A stretch of DNA of 64,000 bases from Enchytraeus crypticus (Eukaryota; Annelida; Clitellata; Enchytraeida; Enchytraeidae). The translations under genes and the position numbers were made by a program. The notes under the pieces were generated by a model. The model searched no databases. It was given only the letters and a program-made list of their open reading frames with translations, and was not told the DNA's origin. The first letter of the stretch is position 1; the number at the start of each line of letters is the position of its first letter. The stretch lies in contig CAJHZI010000200.1 in assembly GCA_905160935.1 (NCBI GenBank), positions 899,001-963,000 on the forward strand. Reading direction: 5' to 3'. Of this stretch, positions 47,753 to 57,702 are shown piece by piece.

Positions 47753-47825
47753 CTCACGAAACTAAATATGTAGGAATATATATTTTGAATATATATATAT
47801 ATTCCTACATATTTAGTTTCGTGAG
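47753..47825. repeat. perfect inverted repeat, 31-bp arms
   Basis: 47753-47783 and 47795-47825 (CTCACGAAACTAAATATGTA... and its exact reverse complement), 11-nt spacer, within LINE coding sequence. Confidence 0.95.
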
Positions 47826-49311
47826 AGTTACAGGCATATTTTGCATATATGTAAATTTAAGGGAAATTTTGATGCTGCAAAAATTAAATACTATAGATCT
47901 GCAAATGCAATTTTGGCTAAAGTAGGAACTTCCAACAATAAGCCTGTAACTCTGAAACTAATATCGACCATTGCTTTACCATGTCTAACTTACGCATTGG
48001 AGGCTTTGTCCCAAAATAAAACATAGTTAATATCTCTAAATAGTCCGTGGATTAAATATTTTCAAAAGGGTTTAATAACTAGGAAAAAGCATAATAAAAC
48101 AATGTCAGTTGTATTCTGGGTTCTGTATTCCATTTTGCACATATATGCATTCAAGGTCTTCTTTGAATAAGTCTGAAAATGTAAGGTTAACGTTAATATG
48201 TACAAATCTGCCTATGGGCGACTTAGCTGGCATTTCTTTTCAACACAAATGCTCTTAATTACAGAAATGTAATAAACCTCAGTTAATTATAATTACATTT
48301 ACTATTAAATTTTTATTATAATAAACCTCAACATTGAACAACTGTGAAAGGAAAATATCAGGCTCATAAGTACTGTTGGGTGCGTTGATCAAATGTAACT
48401 GTGCGGTTTTTAAGTGCTTATGGTAGTTATGTGCTAATTGCATTGGCCTACGTGTCGAAATACAGTGTTTTGTTTTCTTTGTATTTCTACTTTGCTAATA
48501 AAGATATATATTTCTATATGGAAAACCACGATTAAAGATGTTATTGAGATGCTGCAGCTTAATGAAACTGTTGAATGAGTGGCATTCGATAAAGGACATA
48601 TCTATGAAGAAAATCTATCTATATTATAGAATTATTGAAAATAGGAATGAGTTAGAAAAAAATTGACTCATATTTTGAGTGACATGACTAAAATTTTAAT
48701 TTAGATAACTCTTTTGAGTTAAAGTATTGTTTGAGACAAATGCTGACTGAAAGTGTTTGAGTTGATCCTACTGCTGTCCCTAACTCAATCACCACAACTC
48801 ATTTAATCATCAAGACGTTAAAAAATATGTTAATAGAAGTAATGGCTCAGACAATCAAAGCTTTCACAGACAGATCAAAAGTATGGTCGGACATGGACAT
48901 GGAAAATTTATTGCCTTACCAGCAATCCCTAAGGTCATAAAGATTTTTATGATCTTAATATCATAACTTTGCTATTCCTCCGCACTTGAATGAATTTATA
49001 TTACACGACATTGATCATGGACATGATCGTCTGCTTCTTTTACGGGAAGGTGAAGTGTTAGAATGCCTTAGCCGATCGGAAGCCTGGTTTAGCTGATAGA
49101 CGTCCGAAGTGGTGCCCAGCATATTCTATCAGCTGTACTCTGTGCACTACGCAGAACGTGATCAATCCAGCAGAAATTTACTGTCTGCTAATAATTATTT
49201 TTCAATCTTTCAAGCTAAAAAGGCAGATAATGAAAAGTTATAAGTTACTAACTTATAAGTTACTGACCTAAGCATTTGAAGTCAAAGACCCGCTCATGCA
49301 AAGATGAGGAA

Positions 49312-49366
49312 ATTGATGAAAATTTCGAGTGAGGAAACTGACATTAACATTAGCTTTATCAGTTTT
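49312..49366 (+). repeat. SINE-1 tail fragment
   Basis: TTTCGAGTGAGGAAACTGAC and ATTAACATTAGCTTTATCAG without the tRNA-like head. Confidence 0.65.
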
Positions 49367-49770
49367 TATCATAGTGTCTTTTAACTTTTCATTTTCAGTA
49401 CACATTACAAGTCTTATGACACGTGTTCGAGAAACATTTGTTCACTTTACACTTTACGTAAAGGTTCAAACGTAAAGGTTTGGCAAATGATCATCTTCAG
49501 GGGTCATTTAAGCCTCCACACTTTCTAAGCTTCTGTATGTCTCTCAGTTTCGGTGGGGCTTTACAAATGCTGACTCATCTTGAAACCTCTTTAAAGAAGG
49601 CAAGGAGGGCAAGTGAGTCTAATTTTGAAGATCTACGCAACTCAGCTGACAATTAAGTTTTCATGGCAATCTGTAGCAATCCTACACATTTGCTGGCGCA
49701 TTTGTTACTCATAACATAACACTACAGAGAAAGGAAGCAATTGTGTGCTCGCTACAATACCCAGCCTCGC

Positions 49771-49845
49771 TTTTGGGCTCGCCCGTCTCTGACATCGCTT
49801 TCGAGTGTGGAAATTGACGTTAGCATTAGCTTTACCAGCTTAACC
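49771..49845 (+). repeat. SINE-1, 5'-truncated
   Basis: GGGCTCGCCCGTCTCTGACA, then TTTCGAGTGTGGAAATTGAC and TTAGCATTAGCTTTACCAG. Confidence 0.7.
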
Positions 49846-49968
49846 AAACCGTTATAATTATCCAACCCGAAGAAATACAGCTAAGATATGCTTTTCCTTT
49901 CCATTAAAACGAAGTAATTGAGTGATAAAAACTTCATTACCCGTGTGAGTTCAGATGATGCTAGCTAA

Positions 49969-50222
49969 TCAATATCTCAATAGCGCAATGGTTAGAGGTG
50001 TAAATAATGTCGTCAAGTTTTAAATGACAGACCCTGAGGTGAATTGAACTCTCGTGGGTTCGATTCCCGGCCGCGCTGAACTGAGAGTAAAATCTCGAGC
50101 ATTCACTGGACTGGCTACACGGAAATTGGACAAAATTTCCTAACGGATTCAACATGTGATATTAAAAGTGATAGATATCAACGTAGTTGATCATTTCACT
50201 ATAATGTGTGCTACTTTTATTA
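49969..50222 (+). repeat. SINE-2 (tRNA-derived), copy 1
   Basis: Box A ATAGCGCAATGGTTAGAGG, box B GTGGGTTCGATTCCCGG, then CATTCACTGGACTGGCTACA and GTTGATCATTTCACTATAAT. Closely matched by 61868-62105. Confidence 0.85.
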
Positions 50223-50690
50223 TTTTAAATTAATATTAATGTTACTGCATATATCAAAGGACGTTTTGTAAATCTTAAAATACGTGGTTGGTCCCTGATA
50301 TCATCAGGAGCAACAGTTGGAGAGTTAAGAATATGAAAAGTAAAGCAGTTTACTAATGATTATTAATGAGAGAAGGTGTAGAAGTAGCTGATAGTCAGAA
50401 GTGAAAGGAAAGCTTACGTGGAATAAAGAAAGTAACAATGAGAAAGTTTTGGACTGTTTAGGTCAGTAATTATCCGGAAGTTGAGAATGGAAGACGTAAT
50501 GAAACGTTTTAGCGTTGTTTAGAGTGAGTCCATGTCTGGAGTCTTGGTCGAAAAGTTGAGTAGGAGAGACCAGAAAGAATAGCAAAGATGAGACGTAGAA
50601 AGAAAGTAAAGTTTAGAATAAAGTAGAATTAATTCAAGTATGGAGCGGGAAGCAGGGATTGGGAATGGGTCGGTGAGATGAGTTTCATGG

Positions 50691-50696
<6 letters not shown>

Positions 50697-50750
<54 letters not shown>
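50697..50750. repeat. (GA)n microsatellite
   Basis: Almost pure GA repeat. Confidence 0.95.
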
Positions 50751-50752
<2 letters not shown>

Positions 50753-51279
50753 TAGATTTACAATAAAACATGGAATTATTGTAAATAATAGACAATGGAA
50801 ATAATGAATTAACTTGCTATTGTAATAAACATTGTATGTTAGATTTAAGTGTTGGGTCGTCAACTTTAGAGATTTAGATAGGAAGTGAAAGTCAATTGTC
50901 AAAGTGTTAAAGGCAGACAATAACAATAACAGCAATCATAACAACAACAACAACAGAAACTGGAGTCATCATCAGCAACGGTCAGCAACCAAATCAATCA
51001 CTGAATTATCTAATGTTATAACATTAGAACATTCATCATCATCATCAAATCAGCGGCTCTACCAAGTACCAGCTATTTCACTCAAAATAAAATAAATAGG
51101 GAGAAAATTATCTACCCACCTAAACTTTGCATTACTGCCTTACGAATTGTATATAGTATTTATGTATAACGCAATCCATGTATTTATGTATTGATGTAAT
51201 CTCCTATCCGATGATGACGGATGTATGCTCAATAATAGAATGTAAACATGTTGTTTTAGTTACTGATTTATATTGATTT

Positions 51280-51470
51280 CAGCTTGTAGCTGAAGCGAGT
51301 ATTTGATACTACAGTATTAACTGTCACTCTGTGTAATTGGTGTTGGTTTATTTCGATTTACTGTGATGTCTTTTTTGATACTACTTTTTATGTTTGTACT
51401 GCTTTATTTGCTTTCTGTCATTTTTCTTCCTGTCAAATGTTGACGAATAAAGAAGTAGATCTATATACAT
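51280..51470 (+). repeat. LINE 3' UTR family Z, copy 2
   Basis: CTTGTAGCTGAAGCGAGTAT, GGTTTATTTCGATTTACTGT and TGTCAAATGTTGACGAATAA match 37640-37860. Confidence 0.7.
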
Positions 51471-51509
51471 ATATCATCATATCATATATATATTTGAGAC
51501 CTATATATT

Positions 51510-51725
51510 GGGGGCGGGATTAGCGCAGTCGGTTAAGCTGCGCGTCAGTTGAACGAAGTTAAGCTCCATCGCGCCGGTCAGTACTTTGTGGGCGACCACC
51601 TTGGAAGACCGAGTCTTGACAGCTTTGAAAGAAAAAAAATGCCGAGAGTGTTGGAAGGTTATTCTTAAATCCTCGCCGGCTGCAATTGATGCGCCAACAA
51701 AAGGCAACGATTACTAATAACCATG
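51510..51725 (+). repeat. composite tRNA/5S-like SINE
   Basis: GGGATTAGCGCAGTCGGTTA AG (tRNA box A), then GAACGAAGTTAAGCTCC, GCCGGTCAGTACTTTGTGGG and CGACCACCTTGGAAGACCG, which follow the order of the 3' half of 5S rRNA (internal control region onward). The tail GGTTATTCTTAAATCCTCGC is shared with 32925-33122. Confidence 0.75.
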
Positions 51726-51821
51726 GAGGGGAATGGAGGAAATACTGAAAACTACAAAAACAGAAACCAAGAAAGGAAACCCTGTAGCACATGCGGTATG
51801 TCATGTGTGTGTAACTAAAGG

Positions 51822-51824
<3 letters not shown>

Positions 51825-51866
<42 letters not shown>

Positions 51867-51885
51867 TGTATATAGGTGACATTAG

Positions 51886-51916
<31 letters not shown>
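51825..51916. repeat. (TA)n microsatellite, two blocks
   Basis: TA runs at 51828-51865 and 51889-51917 separated by CTGTATATAGGTGACATTAG. Confidence 0.9.
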
Positions 51917-51923
<7 letters not shown>

Positions 51924-52050
51924 ACATATACATGTACATGTATAATGGACATACATGTATATTATATACATGTATAATGTAATGTTGGACTAAAAGAGTC
52001 CAACTCTATCATATAGTCTATCTTTAGTTTTCGTTGACATTTACTATATT

Positions 52051-52191
52051 GGCTGGAGCCAGTGGCGATGTTGGTATGATATTCGACCGCGGATCAGTAT
52101 GTGCGGGGTTCAAATCCTGGGCTCGTCTGCCACTGACATCGCTTTCGAGTGTGCAAACTGACGTTAACATTAGCCTTTATTAATTTTTCTT
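52051..52191 (+). repeat. SINE-1 copy
   Basis: GGCTGGAGCCAGTGGCGATG, box B GGGGTTCAAATCCTGGG, tail TTTCGAGTGTGCAAACTGAC. Confidence 0.85.
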
Positions 52192-52364
52192 ATAAGAGAC
52201 CATGATACAAGTGATATTATACGAGAATTCGTTCGATGTTCACGGGCCCTATCTCTCGTATGGGAGGATGACGTGAGACATTGAAGCTCTCTGTGAAGAT
52301 GTGCCAGTACTGTAGATGAAAGGGTTAAAGAACTTGTTTCATATTTTGAACACACGTTTTAACT

Positions 52365-52502
52365 GGCTGGAGCCAGTGGCGAAGACGGTAACACACTCGA
52401 CCGAGGATCAGTATGTGCGGGATTCAAATCCTGGGCTCGCCCGTCACTGACATTGCTTTCGAGTGAGGAAACTAACGTTAACCTTAGCTTTACCAGCTTT
52501 TT
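52365..52502 (+). repeat. SINE-1 copy (best preserved)
   Basis: GGCTGGAGCCAGTGGCGAAG, CACTCGACCGAGGATCAG, box B GGGATTCAAATCCTGGGC, tail TTTCGAGTGAGGAAACTAAC and CTTAGCTTTACCAGC. Confidence 0.88.
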
Positions 52503-52674
52503 AACGTGTGCGAAGGAGACCAGGACGTGGCCAAAATTTCGGAGCAGCTGTATTCCCCTTCCACGGAATCCGTAAAGTTTTGCTGGAGACAACATCGCTA
52601 GAACAGCAAGTAACGTAGAAGACTGGTACCACAACCTCCAACGTTACTGTCAACTCACAAAGGCGAGCTACTTC

Positions 52675-52730
52675 TAGGATCTTAAAACTAAAAACTAAAA
52701 ATGAACTAAAAACTAAAACTAAAAAGAACT
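52675..52730. repeat. hAT-like subterminal motif cluster
   Basis: Repeated ACTAAAAACTAAAA motifs like those at the ends of the 40840 hAT-type element. No terminal repeat seen here. Confidence 0.4.
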
Positions 52731-53494
52731 GTCCTGCCCTCCATAAGTCTCAGTATTACTCTAAAGGTTTTTATCATTTAATTTATTTAAACTCCACAAG
52801 GGTAATTTAAAAAATCAATTAAAGTTAATAGGCCTACATAAAAAGCGAAAAAAAACTAGCCAGTGACAGAATGCAGCCAGGAATTAAGGATTTCCTTCAT
52901 TTTTCTTTCTTCCCTCCCCCCTCTTAGTTGAGAGCGACAGAATTCGCATGCCACTCACATAAGGTGTGTTCTCACATAAGGTGAGAAATTTTCAGTAACT
53001 CGCCATTCATATATATGTATTTGAAGTATAATGTATATGAAGCCCTAAGTTTCTATATTTTCATAGTATATTTCCTGAAGTTATTTGATGCAACGATAGA
53101 GGAAGTAGTATAAATTATATTTCCCTACTTGCCCATTTAAATACTCTCCCACAGCCAATCCATCCCTCACACCACACATGTCCAACACTTCATCAAACTC
53201 CTCTCAGAATCTCTGCTTCTCTTCCACACCCAACTTGAGGAGCATAAACTCTTAACACATTTAATCTTCACATTTAGTCTCACCCTCATTCACCAATTTT
53301 ACATCATTAACCTACTATTTTTCGTTTTTGCTTCAATGACCCCAACTCCAACCTTACATTCAACAATACTCTTATCCATTTAGTACCACTACTCTCTCCT
53401 GCATACTACAGCTTATATCCATCACCCATAAGCCTTGAACTAGCCCCTTTCCACCTGGTCTCCTCTACACTGCACACATTCACCCTTCTCGCCT

Positions 53495-53866
53495 TCATAG
53501 GCGTAACCGCGACCGAAAATCTGGGGGGACACAATCAGTCGCGTATCGACAGGGGGCCCGAACCCCCCCCTTCAGACCCGCCGTAAAAAATTCAAACTAT
53601 ATTTTCATAGTTTTTATTGCAATTTTTATGTGTAAATATCTCTAGACGGGCCTATATAGTTTCATACTACTTAGCTCGGCTAGCTGGCACTTTTCCATAT
53701 TTCGTCACCCTCACCGAGCATACACTGCACAACTACAGATGTCAATAATTAATATCATGGAAGCATATCAGTTTACCACTCGATCTACAGCATGACTCTA
53801 TAAATGTTAGTAATACTTACACATGCTGTTACTGAGAGATTTTGAAAATACGCAAAATTTCTTAAA

Positions 53867-53927
<61 letters not shown>

Positions 53928-54189
53928 AGCCTAAATTCTGGGGGGACATTTACATGCGTGTTCCCCCCACTCTAGATTCTGGGGGGAACAGGGGGGACGT
54001 GTCCCCCCTGTTAATAGGCCTACATAAAGGGACGTGTCCCCCCTGTTCCCCCCAGAATCTAGAGTGGGGGGAACACGCATGTAAATGTCATGACAGTAAT
54101 ACGTATAAGTAAGTACGGGGGAACAAGCATGTAAATGTCAGGACAGGAGGGACGTGTCCCCCCTGTCCCCCCGGTGGTTACGCCAATGA
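53495..54189. mobile_element. GC-rich inverted-repeat MITE
   Basis: Ends TCATAGGCGTAACC (53495-53508) and GGTTACGCCAATGA (54176-54189), inverted with one mismatch, flanked by the direct repeat TCGCCT (53489-53494, 54190-54195). The interior has C/G runs of 6-8, a (TA)n tract at 53870-53924 and a 60-bp inverted repeat (53947-54006 / 54030-54089). No transposase. The superfamily is not identified. Confidence 0.85.
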
Positions 54190-54499
54190 TCGCCTTCATC
54201 AAGGCCACAACTTTCTTCCCCGTCATTGATCCCACATTCAATGTTGCAAAAATTACAGTTCCCTGGACGAGGGATGTCGCTTGATGCCGGTCTGGATGAC
54301 CCTCAGGACTCGACTACCCGTACTGGGCGTGATTCTTCTTAACCTTGCGGTCAGCGTGTATCTCAATTGTACCACAGAGTTCAATTTAGAGCGTTCTGAT
54401 TGGCTATAGCATAATACGTTTACATGTATCGTTATATGTATCGACAGATTTCATGCGCTATCCATTAATCGCTCTATTAGACCACAGCTGTTCGAAAGC

Positions 54500-54600
54500 T
54501 ACAGTAGTCCAGTGACTGAGGTGTTGGGCATTAGATTGTGTCCTAGGTTCGAATACAACTCACGTCACTTTCTAGGTATAGCGTGTGGGTTAGAGATATG
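54500..54600 (+). repeat. possible tRNA-like SINE fragment
   Basis: GTCCAGTGACTGAGGTGTTG (box A-like) and CCTAGGTTCGAATACAAC (box B). Weak. Confidence 0.35.
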
Positions 54601-54744
54601 GTTAGCTAGGAGCTAAAAAGTTAAACTTAGCTATTATTTTAGCTATTATTTTATTATTAGCTTAAAATTTAAGTTTAAAATTGTAGCAGAAAAAAACAAG
54701 CTTGCGGTCAGGGGCACGTTTTCCTATTTAACTCGTTTATATAA

Positions 54745-54835
54745 AGTTGCAACAATTTCTGGAGACTATGCGTTCACCAAAAGAATGCCCGTTCTGACGT
54801 TGGTTTGGGATCTTAGTGCTTTGTCGACACGTGCC
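54745..54835 (+). repeat. dispersed repeat family X, copy
   Basis: CAATTTCTGGAGACTATGCG and CCCGTTCTGACGTTGGTTTG match 28440-28510. Confidence 0.6.
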
Positions 54836-55792
54836 GTCTACGATTGTTCTATTCTTCAGCAACTCTGCCACAACGCGGGTATCCAGAGCATTCAGATGAG
54901 TATAACAACAAAGTAGAAAAGTATTTTATTTTACAATATTTTTAAATATATTAAACATAAAGTATCTTATCATATGAGTATTCATTGTTTGATGGTGCAT
55001 CATGATGGATAATGGTTAGTATTTACAGTCAATAAAGACGATATCTTATCAGACGACGATACATACTCGCTGTATGTTTTGCATTTTATACATATTGATA
55101 ATAGCATTCGACAGTGTACACTGTATAAAATGAACATTAATTCAAAGCAGTACAGGATTTGATAAAATCCGATAAATAAACAGAAAAAACGGTAAAAACG
55201 AAAGTAAAACTATATAAAGCACGAAATGAAATAGGCCTACAAGTGCCTACAAGCAATATGAGTATTGTTAGCAAGTAGTGATATGAGTATTGTTTGATAA
55301 ATTTGTAGAAAATGTTCATCTTAAATAAATGGCATAAACACACGAGATATAATCTGCATAATGAGGCTGAGACAAAGTAGAGGCACTTGGATAGATAGTA
55401 CAACGTTACAATCGTTGTACGTAATACGAAAATGAACATCGTGAAGGCAATAATCACTATTTATTACTAATAATTTTTATCGAACTTTTGCTATTGTATT
55501 ATAATTATTGTCTATACATTTATTTATTCTCCTTGCTACTTTTACTGAACATTCATTAGAAAATTTTACTTGCCCTCATTGACGTATCAATAAATCTACA
55601 GTGTATATAGCTCCTAGCGCGTGAGAGTAAGGTAGTAATTACTGCTAAAACACAGAACAGTCTTAAGTTGTCAGAGAGTTAGCATGATCAGAAAGTAGTA
55701 CAGGTTCTCTATACTTGCTTGTAACTATTCTAAAAGTCAAATCCATTAAATGTTTTTTGAAACCCTTGCTCCAAACATTTTGGTCAACGTCA

Positions 55793-56006
55793 TTCCTAGT
55801 AACTAGGAATAGTGACTATTCCTAGTTACAACTAGGAATAGTGACTACTCCAAGTTGTATCTAGGAATAGTGACTATTCCTAGTTGTAACTAGGAATATG
55901 ACTATTCCTAGTTGTAACTAGGAATAGTCACTATTCCTAGATACAACTAGGAATAGTCACTATTCCTAGATACAACTAGGAATAGTGACTATTCCTAGAT
56001 ACAATC
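55793..56006. repeat. palindromic satellite, about 29-bp unit
   Basis: About eight units of CTAGGAATAGTGACTATTCC TAG joined by TTGTAA/ATACAA. Each unit is itself nearly self-complementary. Confidence 0.9.
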
Positions 56007-57388
56007 TTCCTCTTAATATTGTCCTCCCACGGACTGAACAAAGACATGCCCTCAAAAATAATTTTGTCATTTCTTAATATTTTTAATGAAATTTGAAAAA
56101 AACTGTAGAAGGGGCAATTTGAAACAGAATCCACCTTCATTTTTGAGGATTAACATGATGAGAATAGAAGCTGTCAGTTTCGTACTATAGTAATCAACTA
56201 CAGCAACCCGTGATATTTGAGTATTAATATTTGAGAGATATCCTCTTGCATCATAAGAGTGATAAACTGCCGCTTGCGCCAGTGAGTCACTCAATCAGTT
56301 GTCTGGTCCATACCAGATTACAACTATTGCACACTACAACGGTGTATTATAGGTAAATATGATTTACTACATTCTATTACTCCATAATAGAAGTAATGCA
56401 GTGGAAATGTACAAAAAAGTAGTAATGTACAGAAAAACTAAAGAGAATGTTAATATGGTTATACTGTATTAACATTCTCTATACTTTTTCTGTTCTCCTA
56501 GGCAAATAGTTCGGTATCATTGACAACTAACTACATGTAACTACAAAATGCATCGCACAATAGATAGGCAAAAATGGAAAGCAAATTTCAAAATCGATCT
56601 ACAGTAAATTAAGAAATCGAATCAGAGGAAATTAAAAACTGAAAGAAACATAAATAATATTTTAAAAATAAATTTGTACTATCACTACTACCTGGACTAT
56701 TATCTTACTACCGTGACTACTGCATTTACCTTTATAACAAAAGACAGTATAAACACAATAACATGATTTATAAGTCACAAAAATAGTTTGTAAGAATTAG
56801 TACCTACCCGGCCTAGTGCCATAAATAATTTAGTAAACTCAGTGTAGCCTAAGATGAGGATTTTGATATCAAGAGAATGAAGAGATAAAAAAATCATCGT
56901 TAAGATCACAAAGATGATCACTTGCAATTATGATTCCACAACTAATCTGAAGGCACACAATATTTCTCATATTAACACTAAGCATACTCAATAAGAACAC
57001 ACCATTTCTAATATTCAGATATAAAGTAGGGATACAAAATAAAATTATAACGATCTAATGTATGATTACACATAAGTCATTCATTATAGATAATAGCTAG
57101 ATGAACGACTTTCGCACAAATTTAAATGCAGTACTGACTAAGATTTAGCAAAAGTTAGCTCACACACACTGAAATAATTGCAGAAAACCAACACACGAAA
57201 ATACCTAATACACGCAGGCATAGTCACAAAATTCTAAATAGAGAGCAGCACTAATATTTTAAACATACAGGTTTAGTATACTGATAGGTATGTTTGTTCA
57301 TTCGCTAACTTTTTAAAAAACTTTGCAAGTCTTCAAGCATCTACACTCCACTAGGCAGTCTCATACATTAGCCACGCCTTCATCAGCC

Positions 57389-57702
57389 TCATACATTAGC
57401 CACACCCTCATCTCTATCAATCCACTCGTCCTGATCGTCGTGGTCCCCGTACATATCCGCTAGACCCTCGAACTCAGGACCCCAATCCCTTAAATAGGCG
57501 AAGTCCTCGTCCCCCACAGAGCCGCTACCTATAGAGCTGAGCGAGGCGGTCTCGCTCCCCGTCCCCTCGTAGTCGAACTCTCGCGTGTAGTCGTTGCTCG
57601 TAGGGTCGCTGTCTGCATCTCTCAGTCGATCAGCTATGAAGTCACCGATGTCTGTGAAGTCTCCCGGTGCTCTGCGCTGTCTATCAGGTAAGACCTCAGG
57701 AG
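57389..57702 (-). CDS. cadherin last exon: beta-catenin-binding tail
   Basis: Acceptor TGTACAG; 104 codons to TGA. Contains [58 protein letters not shown] and an acidic end. The serines in the SETASLSS block correspond to CK2/GSK3-type sites that in vertebrate E-cadherin strengthen beta-catenin binding. Confidence 0.97.

Larger units (their letters stand above)
46940..48060 (+). mobile_element. LINE fragment, decayed, with nested repeat
   Basis: Reverse transcriptase pieces in order: GRQQATYTVRRVIEQYTESR, INVCWLDVSKRFDKVIHSVL (motif A, altered), LILFCIYVN (interrupted at about 47276-47515 by repeat family Y), then MYSDDLILLSPSLCEMQHML (motif C as YSDD), and KPVTLKLISTIALPCLTYAL. Frame changes and a fold-back palindrome at 47753-47825. 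Confidence 0.8.
45749..57388. other. intergenic region between two converging genes
   Basis: 11.6 kb with LINE, SINE, MITE and satellite sequences listed separately. No host gene recognised. 48510-49300, 50220-50690, 54850-55790 and 56010-57380 are AT-rich with no feature I can name. Confidence 0.6.

Noticed and set aside
55137..55457. 106-codon hydrophobic minus-strand open frame
   Set aside because: Low-complexity Leu/Phe/Tyr composition expected from AT-rich DNA; no homology seen.
56067..56294. 75-codon minus-strand open frame
   Set aside because: No recognisable family, AT-rich end, isolated. It could be a transposon relic but I cannot support it.
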